DNA from: Stutzerimonas degradans
Lineage (GTDB): Bacteria; Pseudomonadota; Gammaproteobacteria; Pseudomonadales; Pseudomonadaceae
DNA length: 64,000 bases
Direction of reading: 5' to 3'
NCBI RefSeq assembly: GCF_024448505.1
Contig: NZ_JAMOHV010000014.1
Location: 54,046 to 118,045, forward strand
Notes under the pieces: generated by a model
Told to the model about the DNA's origin: nothing
Database searches by the model: none
The model's input: only the letters and a program-made list of their open reading frames with translations
Shown: piece after piece, positions 42,771 through 51,611 of the stretch
How the letters are laid out: each line of letters opens with the position of its first letter
Numbering within the stretch: the stretch's first letter is position 1
Made by a program: the position numbers and the translations under genes

Positions 42771-43907
42771 ATGACCGAGCATGACGATTCCACCCCTCAC
42801 GTCGCCCACGGCGAAAAACTGCAGAAGGTCCTGGCCCGCATGGGGCTGGCCTCGCGACGTGATATCGAACAATGGATCAGCGAAGGCCGGGTCAAGGTCA
42901 ACGGCGCGGTGGCCAGCCTCGGCCAGCGCGTGGACCGGCTCGACGCCATCGCCGTCGATGGCCGCCTGATCAAGCGCGAAGAAGCCGCCGTGGTGCGGCG
43001 CGTGCTGATCTACAACAAGCCCGACGGCGAAATCTGCACCCGCAACGATCCGGAAGGTCGTCCGACCGTATTCGACCGCCTGCCACGGCCGAAGGAAGGC
43101 CGCTGGATCAACATCGGCCGGCTGGATATCAACACCACCGGGCTGCTGCTGTTCACCACCGATGGCGAACTGGCCAACCGGCTGATGCATCCGTCCTACG
43201 AGATGGATCGCGAATACGCGGTGCGCGTGCGCGGCGAAGTCGACGACGAGATGATCGAGCGGCTGAAGACCGGCGTCATGCTGGAAGACGGCCCGGCGCG
43301 CTTCACCGACATTCAGGAAGCACCCGGCGGCGAAGGTTTCAACCACTGGTATCACTGCGTGGTGATGGAAGGCCGCAACCGTGAGGTGCGCCGCCTGTGG
43401 GAATCCCAGGGGCTGGTGGTCAGCCGGCTGAAGCGGGTGCGCTTCGGTCCGGTGTTCATGACCTCCGACCTGCCGATGGGTCGCTGGCGCGAGATGTCGC
43501 AGGCCGAGGTGGACATCCTCAGCCAGGAGGTCGGCCTGACGCCGGTCGCGCTGCCGGAGATGAAGGCGCGCGCCAAGGAGAAGATCGACCGTCTGCAGCG
43601 CAAGGTGGCCAAGCCGCTGGCGCGTGGCGAGCGCCGCCCGCGTGTGCTGCGTCCGGCCGGCGAAGCCGACCTGCCGCGCATCGGCGACAAGCCGCGTGGC
43701 GAGCAGCCGGCACGCAAGCCGCGTCCGGCCGAGCAGAGCCGGGGTACGCCGGTTGCCGAGCGTCCGAGCGATGTGAATCGCAAGCGTGGCAAGCGCCCCG
43801 AAGGCGCCGGTGGCGACAAGCCGGCACCGGCCAAGCGGCGCGGTCCGCCGGCGGGTGAAGGGCAACGCCCCGGCTTCGGCCGTGGTGATCGCTCCAAGCG
43901 GCCCTGA
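42771..43907 (+). CDS. rluB: 23S rRNA pseudouridine synthase RluB
   Basis: Forms pseudouridine in 23S rRNA (position 2605 in E. coli). 378 residues: S4 RNA-binding domain about 14-75 (EKLQKVLARMGLASRRDIE), then the RsuA/RluB catalytic domain with the nucleophilic Asp in GRLDINTTGLLLFT and NREVRRLWE. The last 120 residues are basic and disordered-looking (repeats of R, K, P, G), a tail seen in Pseudomonas RluB. GGGAGG precedes the ATG. An intrinsic terminator follows. Confidence 0.93.
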   Translation: MTEHDDSTPHVAHGEKLQKVLARMGLASRRDIEQWISEGRVKVNGAVASLGQRVDRLDAIAVDGRLIKREEAAVVRRVLIYNKPDGEICTRNDPEGRPTVFDRLPRPKEGRWINIGRLDINTTGLLLFTTDGELANRLMHPSYEMDREYAVRVRGEVDDEMIERLKTGVMLEDGPARFTDIQEAPGGEGFNHWYHCVVMEGRNREVRRLWESQGLVVSRLKRVRFGPVFMTSDLPMGRWREMSQAEVDILSQEVGLTPVALPEMKARAKEKIDRLQRKVAKPLARGERRPRVLRPAGEADLPRIGDKPRGEQPARKPRPAEQSRGTPVAERPSDVNRKRGKRPEGAGGDKPAPAKRRGPPAGEGQRPGFGRGDRSKRP

Positions 43908-43925
43908 CCGCATCGAGCGGTAACG

Positions 43926-43962
43926 AAAAAGGCTGCCACCGTCATGCGGGGCAGCCTTTTTT
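43926..43962. terminator. Bidirectional intrinsic terminator after rluB
   Basis: AAAAAGGCTGCC and GGCAGCCTTTTT pair as a 12-bp stem over a 12-base loop. T run on the plus strand ends rluB; the mirror T run on the minus strand ends the DUF3597 gene. The clearest terminator in the window. Confidence 0.92.
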
Positions 43963-43983
43963 ATCGGCCGGCAGTCGCTGACG

Positions 43984-44430
43984 TCAGTGCAGCAGCTCCG
44001 GCGGCACATTGCCGCCGTGAGTGGCGAGCTTTTGCATGATGGTCTTGTGCAGCCAGATGTTCATGGTGCCGGAGTCGGTCATCTTGTCCTGCGGGCAGTG
44101 CAGTTCGTTGGCCAGCTCCTTGCGCGCTTCCAGGCTGCTATCGAGGCCGAGCAACTTGAGCAGGTCGACGATGGACGTGCGCCAGTTGAGCTGCTCGTGG
44201 TGACTGGCGGCCATGGCGTCGAGCTTCGCCGCGACGTCGACCTGCGACATCGCCGGGGCGTCGGTGTGGGTGGTGGCATTGGCGGTAGCGGTGGGGCGGC
44301 CGGAGTCCAGCGTGACGCCTTCGGCGCTGGTGCTGGCGGCATCCGCCGGTGGGGTGGAAACCGGTTTCTGCGCCTCATTGGAGGCATCGCCGAAGCCGAG
44401 TTTTTCCTTGATTCTGTCGAACAGTCCCAT
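43984..44430 (-). CDS. DUF3597 domain protein
   Basis: 148 residues: MGLFDRIKEKLGFG start, a flexible Ala/Thr/Pro-rich stretch (about 20-60), then a helical DUF3597 domain with LDAMAASHHEQLNWRTSIVDLLKLLGLDSS, of which the N-terminal HEQLNWR part is most telling. No signal peptide. Function unknown; some relatives are annotated near LysM or stress genes. ATG 44430 chosen because the family starts with MGLF-type sequence. Ends at the shared terminator with rluB. Confidence 0.82.
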   Translation of the reverse strand: MGLFDRIKEKLGFGDASNEAQKPVSTPPADAASTSAEGVTLDSGRPTATANATTHTDAPAMSQVDVAAKLDAMAASHHEQLNWRTSIVDLLKLLGLDSSLEARKELANELHCPQDKMTDSGTMNIWLHKTIMQKLATHGGNVPPELLH

Positions 44431-44498
44431 GGCACATACCTCTTGATTTGGTCGTGCCGTATTGGACCACCGCTTGGCGGAAACCATCCGCGATGGTG

Positions 44499-44533
44499 GA
44501 AAAAATACTGCGTCCCCACGCCGAAGCGTGGGG
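44499..44533 (-). terminator. Terminator of the parvulin gene
   Basis: On the minus strand CCCCACGC-TTCG-GCGTGGGG: 8-bp stem with a very stable UUCG loop, 9 bases after the stop, then a six-base T run (44500-44505) after an 8-base gap. Good but not perfect as the T run is set back. Confidence 0.65.
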
Positions 44534-44542
44534 CGGGCAGGA

Positions 44543-44824
44543 TCAGTCTTCGCGGCTGGTGACTTCCAGCAGGTGATAGCCGAACTGGGTCTTTACCGGA
44601 CCCTGCACGACGTTGAGCGGCGCGCTGAAAACGACGGTGTCGAATTCACGCACCATCTGTCCCGGGCCGAAGGAGCCGAGGTTGCCGCCGTCGCGGCTGG
44701 ACGGGCAGCTCGAATTCTCGCGGGCGACCTGGGCGAAATCGGCGCCGCCTTCGATGGCAGCCTTCAGTTCGTTGCACTTGGCTTCGCTGGAAACCAGGAT
44801 GTGGCGGGCGGTGGCGCGGGCCAT
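44543..44824 (-). CDS. ppiC: Peptidyl-prolyl cis-trans isomerase, parvulin type (PpiC)
   Basis: 93-residue single-domain parvulin without signal peptide, so cytoplasmic: ARHILVSSEAKCNELK, GGADFAQVARENSSCPS, GGNLGSFGPGQMVREFD, and FGYHLLEV. The ATG 44824 has AGGAG upstream; the in-frame extension before it is not conserved. Catalyses proline isomerisation in folding. Single-gene unit ended by the hairpin at 44514-44533, divergent from the coiled-coil/zapA pair. Confidence 0.93.
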   Translation of the reverse strand: MARATARHILVSSEAKCNELKAAIEGGADFAQVARENSSCPSSRDGGNLGSFGPGQMVREFDTVVFSAPLNVVQGPVKTQFGYHLLEVTSRED

Positions 44825-44985
44825 GGGTGACTCCTGTGATGCGTTTGAATGGGCTGCCGAGGCTACCGCAATCGTCTTGGCTTTGGCGACCGCCAGCCGC
44901 TGCAATGCGCTTGCGAATGCAGGCCCCCCGCCAGCAGTGCTTTTGCTATCCTCGCGCGCCTTTTCACCGGCCCCGGATACCTCTC

Positions 44986-45213
44986 ATGCTTGAAACCGCT
45001 CTAGTCCAGCTCGAACGCGTCATCGCCGACCTGCTGCAGCAGAATCAGTCCCTGCGCGAAACCGCCGCGCTGCTCGAACAGCAGCTGCAGCAAGCCCGCG
45101 AGGAGAACGACAACCTGCAGCTGGCCGCGCTGGAGCAGGAGGAAAAGCAGGGCGCGACGCTGGCCCGGTTGCAAGCGCTGATCGAGCGCGCCGCTGCCGG
45201 CAGTGCCGCATGA
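44986..45213 (+). CDS. TIGR02449-type coiled-coil protein beside zapA
   Basis: 75 residues, almost wholly one coiled coil (LVQLERVIADLLQQNQSLRE and further heptads to about residue 65). Small proteins of this kind precede zapA in gamma-proteobacteria and are thought to aid the divisome (ZapB-like idea). Start chosen at ATG 44986; earlier frame has no coiled-coil pattern. ATGA overlap with zapA shows coupled translation. Role inferred from position and shape. Confidence 0.82.
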   Translation: MLETALVQLERVIADLLQQNQSLRETAALLEQQLQQAREENDNLQLAALEQEEKQGATLARLQALIERAAAGSAA

Positions 45214-45491
45214 GTGCCGCCGGCATTCAGGTGCTGAACATTCTCGGGCGCGAGTATTCGATTCGTGCCGGCGAAGGACAGGCGGCACTGTTGTCCGATG
45301 CGGCGGCGCTGCTGCAGGAGCATCTGGCGACCAGCCGCCGTCAGTTCCCCGATGCCAGCGCCGACAAGCTGCTGGTACTGACCGCGCTCAACCTCTGCGC
45401 GCCGTTGCTGCAGCAGGGAGAGCAGCTGCGCGCGGCCGAGCAGCGCCTCAATTCCAGCCTGGAGCGCATCACTAGCCAGTTGCGCGGCTAG
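45210..45491 (+). CDS. zapA: Cell division protein ZapA
   Basis: 93-residue FtsZ-ring stabiliser: N-terminal domain with VQVLNILGREYSI-like strand pattern (IQVLNILGREYSIR), then the dimer and coiled-coil helix (LLVLTALNLCAPLL...). It overlaps the small coiled-coil gene and ends 20 bases inside the convergent glpD end. In other Pseudomonas zapA is followed by 6S RNA and a 5-formyltetrahydrofolate cyclo-ligase; here that partner region is absent. Confidence 0.9.
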   Translation: MSAAGIQVLNILGREYSIRAGEGQAALLSDAAALLQEHLATSRRQFPDASADKLLVLTALNLCAPLLQQGEQLRAAEQRLNSSLERITSQLRG

Positions 45492-47022
45492 CCAGCGGCG
45501 GCACGGCGGCCTCGTCGAGTTCCGTGTCGCTGTCCAGATAGCGCTGCAGGCGCGCCTGGTCCTGCGCGGTGAAGCTCAATCCGAGCTTGGTGCGACGCCA
45601 GAGAATGTCGTCCGCCTCGCATGCCCATTCGTGGTCGCGCAGATAGTCCACCTCACGGCTGTAGAGCTGCGCGGCGAGTGGCTGGCCAAGCTGCTGCAGC
45701 GTGTGGGCATCGCCGAGCATCTGCCACACACGGCTGCCGTAGGTGCTGGCCCAGCGTTGCGCCAGCGCCGGTTCGATGCCGCTGATGCGCGCCTCGATGT
45801 CCCGGGCCAGCTGCTGCGGCGAATCCATCTCCTCGCCGCCGGGGAGCGCGGCGCTGGCCGTCCAGCTCGGCCCCAGTGCGGGAAAGAACGGCGCCAGCAG
45901 CGTCATCGCCGACTCGGCGAGCTTGCGGTAGGTGGTCAGCTTGCCGCCGAAGACCGAGAGCAGCGGCGCCTGTTCTGGGGCTGCCGCCAGCGCCAGGGTG
46001 TAATCGCGGGTGACGGCGGCCGGGTTGTCCGATTCGTCATCGCACAGCGGCCGCACGCCGGCGAAGCTGTGCAGGATGTCGGTTGGCGCCAGCTGCTGGC
46101 GGAAGTGCGCATTGGCCACGCCCAGCAGGTAGCCGATCTCCTCCTCGCTGATGCGCACCTGCGCCGGGTCGCCCTGATACTCGCGGTCGGTGGTGCCGAT
46201 CATCGTGTAGCGCCCGAGGTAGGGAATGGCGAACACGATGCGGCGGTCCTCGTTCTGCAGGATGAATGCCTGCTCGCCGTCGTACAGCCTGGGCACGATG
46301 ATGTGACTGCCCTGGATCAGGCGGATGCCGTAGGGCGAGCGTTGCTGCAGGCCCTCGCCGATGAACTGCGCCACCCACGGCCCGGCGGCATTGACCAGCG
46401 CCTTGGCGCGCAAGGAAAAGCGGCTGCCGTCCTGGCGCTGTAGCTCGACATGCCAGATGCTGCCGGCGCGCTTGGCGCTCAGGCATTGGGTGCGGGTGTG
46501 GATATGTGCGCCTTTCTCGCGTGCCGCCATGGCGTTGAGCACCACCAGCCGCGCGTCGTCTACCCAGCAATCGGAGTACTCGAAACCACGGCGGATATGC
46601 GCCTTGAGCGGACTCTCGGCCGAAAAGCGCAAGCCGCGCGAACCCGGCAGCTTCTCGCGCTTGCCGAGGTGGTCGTAGAGGAACAGCCCGGCGCGGATCA
46701 TCCACGCCGGACGCAGATGGGGGCGGTGAGGCAGCACGAAGCGCATCGGTTTGACGATGTGCGGTGCCTTCGCCAGCAGCACTTCGCGCTCGGCCAGCGC
46801 CTCGCGAACCAGGCGGAATTCGTAGTGTTCCAGATAGCGCAGCCCGCCATGGATCAGCTTGCTGCTGGCCGACGAGGTGTGGCTGGCGAGGTCGTCGCGT
46901 TCGCAAAGGAACACCGACAGGCCGCGACCGGCGGCATCGGCCGCGATGCCGACGCCGTTGATACCGCCGCCGATCACGGCAACGTCATAGAGCTCGGAGA
47001 CGGGCTGGACGGAATGGGGCAC
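45472..47022 (-). CDS. glpD: Aerobic glycerol-3-phosphate dehydrogenase (GlpD)
   Basis: Membrane-associated flavoprotein that oxidises glycerol-3-phosphate to dihydroxyacetone phosphate and feeds the quinone pool. 516 residues: FAD fold VAVIGGGINGVGIAADAAGRG, SSASSKLIHGGLRYLE, then ARLVVLNAMAA, GATDREYQGDP-type loop (GTTDREYQGDP) and FGGKLTTYR. GTG start with GAGGAG upstream. Its promoter region carries two GlpR-type operators. 3' end overlaps zapA. Confidence 0.96.
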   Translation of the reverse strand: MPHSVQPVSELYDVAVIGGGINGVGIAADAAGRGLSVFLCERDDLASHTSSASSKLIHGGLRYLEHYEFRLVREALAEREVLLAKAPHIVKPMRFVLPHRPHLRPAWMIRAGLFLYDHLGKREKLPGSRGLRFSAESPLKAHIRRGFEYSDCWVDDARLVVLNAMAAREKGAHIHTRTQCLSAKRAGSIWHVELQRQDGSRFSLRAKALVNAAGPWVAQFIGEGLQQRSPYGIRLIQGSHIIVPRLYDGEQAFILQNEDRRIVFAIPYLGRYTMIGTTDREYQGDPAQVRISEEEIGYLLGVANAHFRQQLAPTDILHSFAGVRPLCDDESDNPAAVTRDYTLALAAAPEQAPLLSVFGGKLTTYRKLAESAMTLLAPFFPALGPSWTASAALPGGEEMDSPQQLARDIEARISGIEPALAQRWASTYGSRVWQMLGDAHTLQQLGQPLAAQLYSREVDYLRDHEWACEADDILWRRTKLGLSFTAQDQARLQRYLDSDTELDEAAVPPLASRATG

Positions 47023-47047
47023 GGGCTTCTCCTCGAAAACGAAAGAT

Positions 47048-47067
47048 CATGTTCGGTTTTGAACATG
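47048..47067. promoter_or_regulatory. GlpR-type operator 1 upstream of glpD
   Basis: CATGTTC-GGTTTT-GAACATG, a 7-bp palindrome 26-45 bases upstream of the glpD start. It matches the TGTTCG/CGAACA half-sites also found at 47099-47128 and upstream of glpF. Confidence 0.7.
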
Positions 47068-47098
47068 CTATGCGCAGAAGAATCCATGCGAAAGCAAA

Positions 47099-47128
47099 AA
47101 TGTTCGAAATCAGATAAAAGGGAACATT
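47099..47128. promoter_or_regulatory. GlpR-type operator 2, glpR-glpD intergenic
   Basis: AATGTTC and GAACATT arms 16 bases apart within an A-rich stretch. Either a spaced palindrome or two half-sites. Lies between glpR and glpD, so it may control glpD together with operator 1. Confidence 0.6.
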
Positions 47129-47189
47129 TCCGAAAAAAAGACGCTGCTAAAACCGCATCCGCAGTTGACTGGCGGCGCGCGCGAGCCTG

Positions 47190-47948
47190 CTATCCGGCGA
47201 TTTCCACCTGCACCTTGTGGCGCGCAAGCAGTTCGGCGAAGACCTCGGACGGCGGCGCATCGGTGAACAGGCAGTCGATCTGCTCCAGCGAGCCCAGGCG
47301 CGTCATGGCGCTGCGGCCGAACTTGCTCGAATCGGCTGCCATGAAAACCTTGCGGGCGTTATGGATGATCGCCTGCGAGACGCGCACTTCCTGATAGTCG
47401 AAGTCGAGCAGGGTGCCGTCCTCGTCGACGCCGCTGATGCCGATCAGCGCGAAGTCCACCTTGAACTGGCTGATGAAATCGGCGGTGGCCTGGCCGACGA
47501 TGCCACCGTCGCTGCGCACGCTGCCGCCGGCGATCAGCACCTCGAAATCCTCCTTGGTGCTGAGAATGCTCGCCACGTGCAGATCGTTGGTGATGATCTT
47601 CAGGTCGCGGTGGTTCAGCAGCGCCTGTGCGATGGCTTCGGTAGTGGTGCCGATGTTGATGAACAGCGAGGCCTGATCGGGAATCCGCGCGGCCACGGCG
47701 GCGGCGATGCGCAGCTTCTCGTCGCGCATTTGCCGCGCGCGCTGGCTGTAGGCGGTGTTCTGCACGCTGGAATCATAGGCGGCGCCGCCGTGATAGCGGC
47801 GCAGCAGCCCGGCTTCGCCCAGCTGATTGATATCCCGGCGGATGGTCTGCGGCGTGACCGCGAAATGCCGGGCCAGCTCGTCGATGCTGACGTAGCCGCG
47901 CTCGCGCACGAGATCCAGGATGTTCTGCTGTCGGGGCGCCAGGCTCAT
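47190..47948 (-). CDS. glpR: Glycerol-3-phosphate regulon repressor GlpR
   Basis: 252-residue DeoR-family repressor: helix-turn-helix [20 protein letters not shown] near residues 20-40 with [10 protein letters not shown], then the sugar-phosphate-binding domain (about 75-235, [36 protein letters not shown]). Releases DNA when glycerol-3-phosphate is bound. Between glpD and glpK on the same strand; transcription with glpFK would have to cross the structured spacer 47994-48082. Confidence 0.95.
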   Translation of the reverse strand: MSLAPRQQNILDLVRERGYVSIDELARHFAVTPQTIRRDINQLGEAGLLRRYHGGAAYDSSVQNTAYSQRARQMRDEKLRIAAAVAARIPDQASLFINIGTTTEAIAQALLNHRDLKIITNDLHVASILSTKEDFEVLIAGGSVRSDGGIVGQATADFISQFKVDFALIGISGVDEDGTLLDFDYQEVRVSQAIIHNARKVFMAADSSKFGRSAMTRLGSLEQIDCLFTDAPPSEVFAELLARHKVQVEIAG

Positions 47949-47993
47949 GGGGCTTCCTTATGGGCTGTTTGCCCCGAAGCATGCCGCAGTCTG

Positions 47994-48082
47994 GCGTTCG
48001 ATTAAAGCGTGGAGCGTTCGGATTCGCACATGCCGCGCCTGCTTGCGAACGCTCGCAGGGCAGGCGCGGCAGCGTTCGATTA
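47994..48082. repeat. Structured spacer between glpK and glpR
   Basis: The 131-base gap holds a 12-bp stem TGCCGCGCCTGC (48031-48042) with GCAGGCGCGGCA (48060-48071), and a second pair AGCGTTCG (48013-48020) with CGAACGCT (48046-48053). The two pairs interlock. The 11-base direct repeat GCGTTCGATTA (47994-48004, 48072-48082) flanks them, and the second copy includes the glpK stop. Likely ends or attenuates glpFK transcription before glpR. Confidence 0.6.
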
Positions 48083-49588
48083 GTCCTCGGCCCAGTTGCG
48101 CGTGCGGTCGACCGCCTTCTGCCAGCCGCGATAGAGCGCTTCGCGCTGTTCGCTTCCGCACGCCGGTTCGAACACCCGCTCGATACTGCTCTTGCTGCGC
48201 AGTTCGTCGAGATCGCTCCAGAAACCGGTCGCCAGTCCGGCCAGGTAGGCCGCGCCGAGGGCAGTGGTTTCCTTCATCTGCGGCCGTTCGACCTGGGTGC
48301 CGAGCAGGTCGGCCTGGAACTGCATGAGGAAGTTGTTGGCCACCGCGCCGCCGTCCACCCGCAGGGCACGCAGACGCTCGCCGGCGTCCTGCTGCATGGC
48401 GTCGAGCACGTCGCGGGTCTGGTAGGCGATGGATTCCAGCGCGGCGCGGATCAGGTGGTCGACCTTCACGCCGCGGGTCAGGCCGAACAACGCGCCGCGG
48501 GCGCGCGGGTCCCAGTAAGGCGCGCCGAGGCCGGTGAAGGCCGGCACCAGATAAATGCCGTTGCTGTCCGGCACCTTGGTGGCGAAGTACTCTGAATCCA
48601 GCGACTCGTTGAGCACCTTCAGCTCGTCGCGCAGCCATTGCACGGTGGAACCGCCATTGAAGATGGCGCCTTCCAGCGCATAGTTCACCTCGCCGCGCGG
48701 GCCGCAGGCGATGGTGGTCAGCAGGCCATGTTCGGACTGCACCGCCTTGGTGCCGGTGTTCATCAGCAGGAAGCAGCCGGTGCCGTAGGTGTTCTTCGCC
48801 TGCCCCGGCTCGACGCACATCTGGCCGAACAGCGCCGCCTGCTGGTCGCCGGCGATGCCCGCGATGGGAATGCCGGTGCTCTGGCCGGAACCGATATAGG
48901 CGTGGCCGTACACCTCCGACGAGGAGCGCACTTCCGGCAGCATCTCGCGTGGGATATCCAGCGCCTCGAGCATCACCGGGTCCCAGTCCAGCTTGTGAAT
49001 GTCGTAGAGCATGGTGCGCGAGGCGTTGGTGTAGTCGGTGACGTGGGCCTTGCCCTGGGTCATCTTCCAGATCAGCCAGCAGTCGACGGTGCCGAACAGC
49101 AGCTCGCCACGGCGGGCGCGCTCGCGGCTGCCTTCGACGTGATCGAGAATCCACTTGATCTTGGTGCCGGAGAAGTAGGGGTCGATCACCAGACCGGTGG
49201 TCTTGCGGATGTGATCGTTCATACCGTCACGCTTGAGCTGATCGCAGATCGGCGTGCTCTGGCGGCTCTGCCAGACGATGGCGTTGTAGATCGGCCGGCC
49301 GGTGACCTTGTCCCAGACGATGGCCGTTTCACGCTGGTTGGTGATGCCGATCGCCGCCACCTGCTCGTTGGTGATGCCGGCCTGGGCCAGGGCTTCGACG
49401 AACACGCCGCTCTGGGTCGCCCAGATTTCCATGGGGTCGTGCTCGACCCAGCTCGGCTGCGGGTAGATCTGCGCGAACTCGCGCTGGGCGATGGTCACCA
49501 CGTTGGCGTTGCGGTCCAGCACGATGGCGCGCGAGCTGGTGGTGCCCTGGTCGAGGGCGACGATGAATTGCTTGTTCTGATTGCTCAT
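48080..49588 (-). CDS. glpK: Glycerol kinase (GlpK)
   Basis: 502-residue FGGY-family kinase that makes glycerol-3-phosphate: [15 protein letters not shown] phosphate-binding start, [43 protein letters not shown] and [20 protein letters not shown] ribosome site before the ATG. 12 bases after glpF, so one operon: uptake followed by trapping. Confidence 0.97.
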   Translation of the reverse strand: MSNQNKQFIVALDQGTTSSRAIVLDRNANVVTIAQREFAQIYPQPSWVEHDPMEIWATQSGVFVEALAQAGITNEQVAAIGITNQRETAIVWDKVTGRPIYNAIVWQSRQSTPICDQLKRDGMNDHIRKTTGLVIDPYFSGTKIKWILDHVEGSRERARRGELLFGTVDCWLIWKMTQGKAHVTDYTNASRTMLYDIHKLDWDPVMLEALDIPREMLPEVRSSSEVYGHAYIGSGQSTGIPIAGIAGDQQAALFGQMCVEPGQAKNTYGTGCFLLMNTGTKAVQSEHGLLTTIACGPRGEVNYALEGAIFNGGSTVQWLRDELKVLNESLDSEYFATKVPDSNGIYLVPAFTGLGAPYWDPRARGALFGLTRGVKVDHLIRAALESIAYQTRDVLDAMQQDAGERLRALRVDGGAVANNFLMQFQADLLGTQVERPQMKETTALGAAYLAGLATGFWSDLDELRSKSSIERVFEPACGSEQREALYRGWQKAVDRTRNWAED

Positions 49589-49600
49589 GTCGACGTTTCC

Positions 49601-50482
49601 TTAGCGAACTTTGCTGATATCGGGCTGCGCGGAGCCCATTTCGGCAGTGGCCTTTTCCTTGGGTTTCGGTGCATCGCAGGCGGCCGAGCCTACCCCCGGC
49701 AAGTGCCGGCAGATCAGTGCCTTGTAACCCGCGGCGCCCAGGCAGGCGCCGAGGATCGGCGCGAAGATCGGTACCAGGAAATACGGAATGTCCCGCCCGC
49801 CGGTGAAGGCCACATCGCCCCAGCCGGCGAAGAAGGTCATCAGTTTGGGTCCGAAGTCGCGTGCCGGGTTCATCGCGAAGCCGGTCAGCGGTCCCATCGC
49901 ACCGCCGATCACGGCGATCAGCAGGCCGATCAGCAACGGCGCCAGCGGGCCGCTGGGCAGGCCGTTGCCGTCATCGGTGATGGCCATGATCATCGCCAGC
50001 AGGATCGCGGTGATCACCACCTCCACCAGGAACGCCTGGCCGAACGACAGCGACGCGTGCGGATAGGTGGAGAACACCGAGGCCAGCTGCAGGCTTTCGA
50101 GGCTGCCGCGAACCATGTGGTTCGCCTGCTCGAAATTGATGAACAGGCTGCTGTACAGCCCGTACACCAGCGCGGCGGCACTGAAGGCGCCGGCGACCTG
50201 CGCAAGAATGTACGCCGGTACGCGATGCCGCTCGAAGGTGCCGAACAGCCACAGCGCGATGGTGACGGCCGGGTTCAGGTGCGCACCGGATACGCCGGCG
50301 GCCAGATACACCGCCATCGACACGCCGATGCCCCAGATGATGCTGATTTCCCATAACCCGAGATTGGCGCCGCCCAGCTTGAGCGCGGCGACGCAGCCGG
50401 TGCCGAAGAAGATCAGAAGGGCGGTGCCGAGAAACTCGGCGATGCATTGTCCCTTGAGGGTCGGGACGGTTGGAGTACTCAT
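49601..50482 (-). CDS. glpF: Glycerol uptake facilitator (GlpF aquaglyceroporin)
   Basis: 293-residue inner-membrane channel of the MIP family with six membrane helices and both pore NPA motifs: AHLNPAVTIALW and FAMNPARDFGPKL. The Asp-Arg after the second NPA marks a glycerol rather than water channel. ATG 50482 preceded by a GAGG; a longer in-frame start is unlikely. Its leader has a minus-strand AACAATAACAA run and GlpR-type half-sites. Confidence 0.95.
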   Translation of the reverse strand: MSTPTVPTLKGQCIAEFLGTALLIFFGTGCVAALKLGGANLGLWEISIIWGIGVSMAVYLAAGVSGAHLNPAVTIALWLFGTFERHRVPAYILAQVAGAFSAAALVYGLYSSLFINFEQANHMVRGSLESLQLASVFSTYPHASLSFGQAFLVEVVITAILLAMIMAITDDGNGLPSGPLAPLLIGLLIAVIGGAMGPLTGFAMNPARDFGPKLMTFFAGWGDVAFTGGRDIPYFLVPIFAPILGACLGAAGYKALICRHLPGVGSAACDAPKPKEKATAEMGSAQPDISKVR

Positions 50483-50502
50483 GCGCGGGAGCCTCATGCG
50501 GA

Positions 50503-50602
50503 TTGTTATTGTTCGAGCCGACTGCGGAATGGTTCGTAAATGTTCGGAATCGAAAGCTATGAGCAAAAAGTCACGCTGTCAAAGTAAATAATTGAACATT
50601 CG
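50503..50602 (-). promoter_or_regulatory. glpF leader: Crc-type motif and GlpR half-sites
   Basis: Minus-strand AACAATAACAA (50503-50513) fits AAnAAnAA twice and lies about 20 bases before glpF. GlpR-type half-sites AATGTTCG (50539-50546) and GAACATTCG (50594-50602) follow further upstream. Together they suggest glycerol induction with catabolite repression. Confidence 0.55.
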
Positions 50603-50743
50603 GACGAAGGGTAGGCGAACGTTTTTAACCCCGAATTGTCGGGCGGCAGCGGCGCATGAACCTGCGTGGCATGTAAGGGCGAGGGTATAAATGCAGGACG
50701 CGCGAGGACGCGCGCAAGAAAGGCGGGGGTGACGGACGCGCGC

Positions 50744-51508
50744 TCAGCGTTTGCGCCGCCAGAGCGTCCAGCTCAGGTGCAGGTCGTCCCACATCGGCAC
50801 CAGCGCGAAGAACAGCAGCGCGCCGGCCAGCGGTACGGTGGCGAGAAAGCCGAAATACTTGAAGCCGAAGGCGCCACTCACGCCGCCGATGAAGAAGCAG
50901 CAGACCAGCAGGCTGTTGATCAGCAGACGCTCGCGATTGGCGCGCACCGGCTCCTCTCCGGGCCGTTGCAGGCGGTTGATGTAGATCAGCTTGCCCAGCT
51001 CGATACCGATATCGGTCACCGTTCCGGTGACGTGCGTGGTGCGCACCTCGGAGTTCGAGAGCTTGGTCACCATGGCGTTCTGCAGGCCCATGATGAAGCA
51101 CAGCAGCATCACCGTGAGCGGCACGAAAAGCCCGGGCACGGCCATCATCTGCGCGCCCAGCACGCCGAAGCCCAGCAACAGCACAGCCTCCAGCGCCAGC
51201 GGCAGCGCGTACTGGCTGTGCATGTGCCGGCGCCGCGAGATGTTGATCATGATGGTCGAGCACATCGCCCCGAAGAGGAACGACAGCAGCGCGCCGAGCC
51301 CGCCGAGGGCGAGGTCGGTGGCGCCCAGTACCAGGTTGTCGGCCATCGAGGAGACGATGCCGGTCATGTGCGAGGTGTATTGCTGCACCGCGAGGAAGCC
51401 GCCGGCATTCGCCGCGCCGGCATTGAATGCCAGCCACAGGCCCAGTTGGCGATTGCCATGGCGGGTACGCCGGCGACCGGTCAGATTGCGTGCATATTCG
51501 AAAGGCAT
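50744..51508 (-). CDS. YoaK family (DUF1275) membrane protein
   Basis: 254-residue protein with six to seven membrane segments, matching DUF1275/YoaK: GAANAGGFLAVQQYTSHMTG near the N-terminus, MGLQNAMVTKLSNSEVRTTHVTGTVTD (the family's NA-x-THVTG block) and a C-terminal pair of helices. Function unknown; membrane location is clear. Single-gene unit between glpF and the channel gene, with 177 bases of mostly featureless sequence before glpF's leader. Confidence 0.85.
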   Translation of the reverse strand: MPFEYARNLTGRRRTRHGNRQLGLWLAFNAGAANAGGFLAVQQYTSHMTGIVSSMADNLVLGATDLALGGLGALLSFLFGAMCSTIMINISRRRHMHSQYALPLALEAVLLLGFGVLGAQMMAVPGLFVPLTVMLLCFIMGLQNAMVTKLSNSEVRTTHVTGTVTDIGIELGKLIYINRLQRPGEEPVRANRERLLINSLLVCCFFIGGVSGAFGFKYFGFLATVPLAGALLFFALVPMWDDLHLSWTLWRRKR

Positions 51509-51611
51509 GACGCCGGCAAACTCCCGTGCGGGGCGCGTGACAGGGGGCGATTATAGGGCGCGGCGGGCAGCCTGCGGGCGATCACCACGCAATCGTGACG
51601 ACAGATTGCCG

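Noticed and set aside
45492..45700. 6S RNA after zapA
   Set aside because: The space is the coding end of glpD on the other strand, with intact protein signatures.
47994..48082. CRISPR-like direct repeats
   Set aside because: Only two exact 11-base copies and one variant, irregular spacing and no cas gene.
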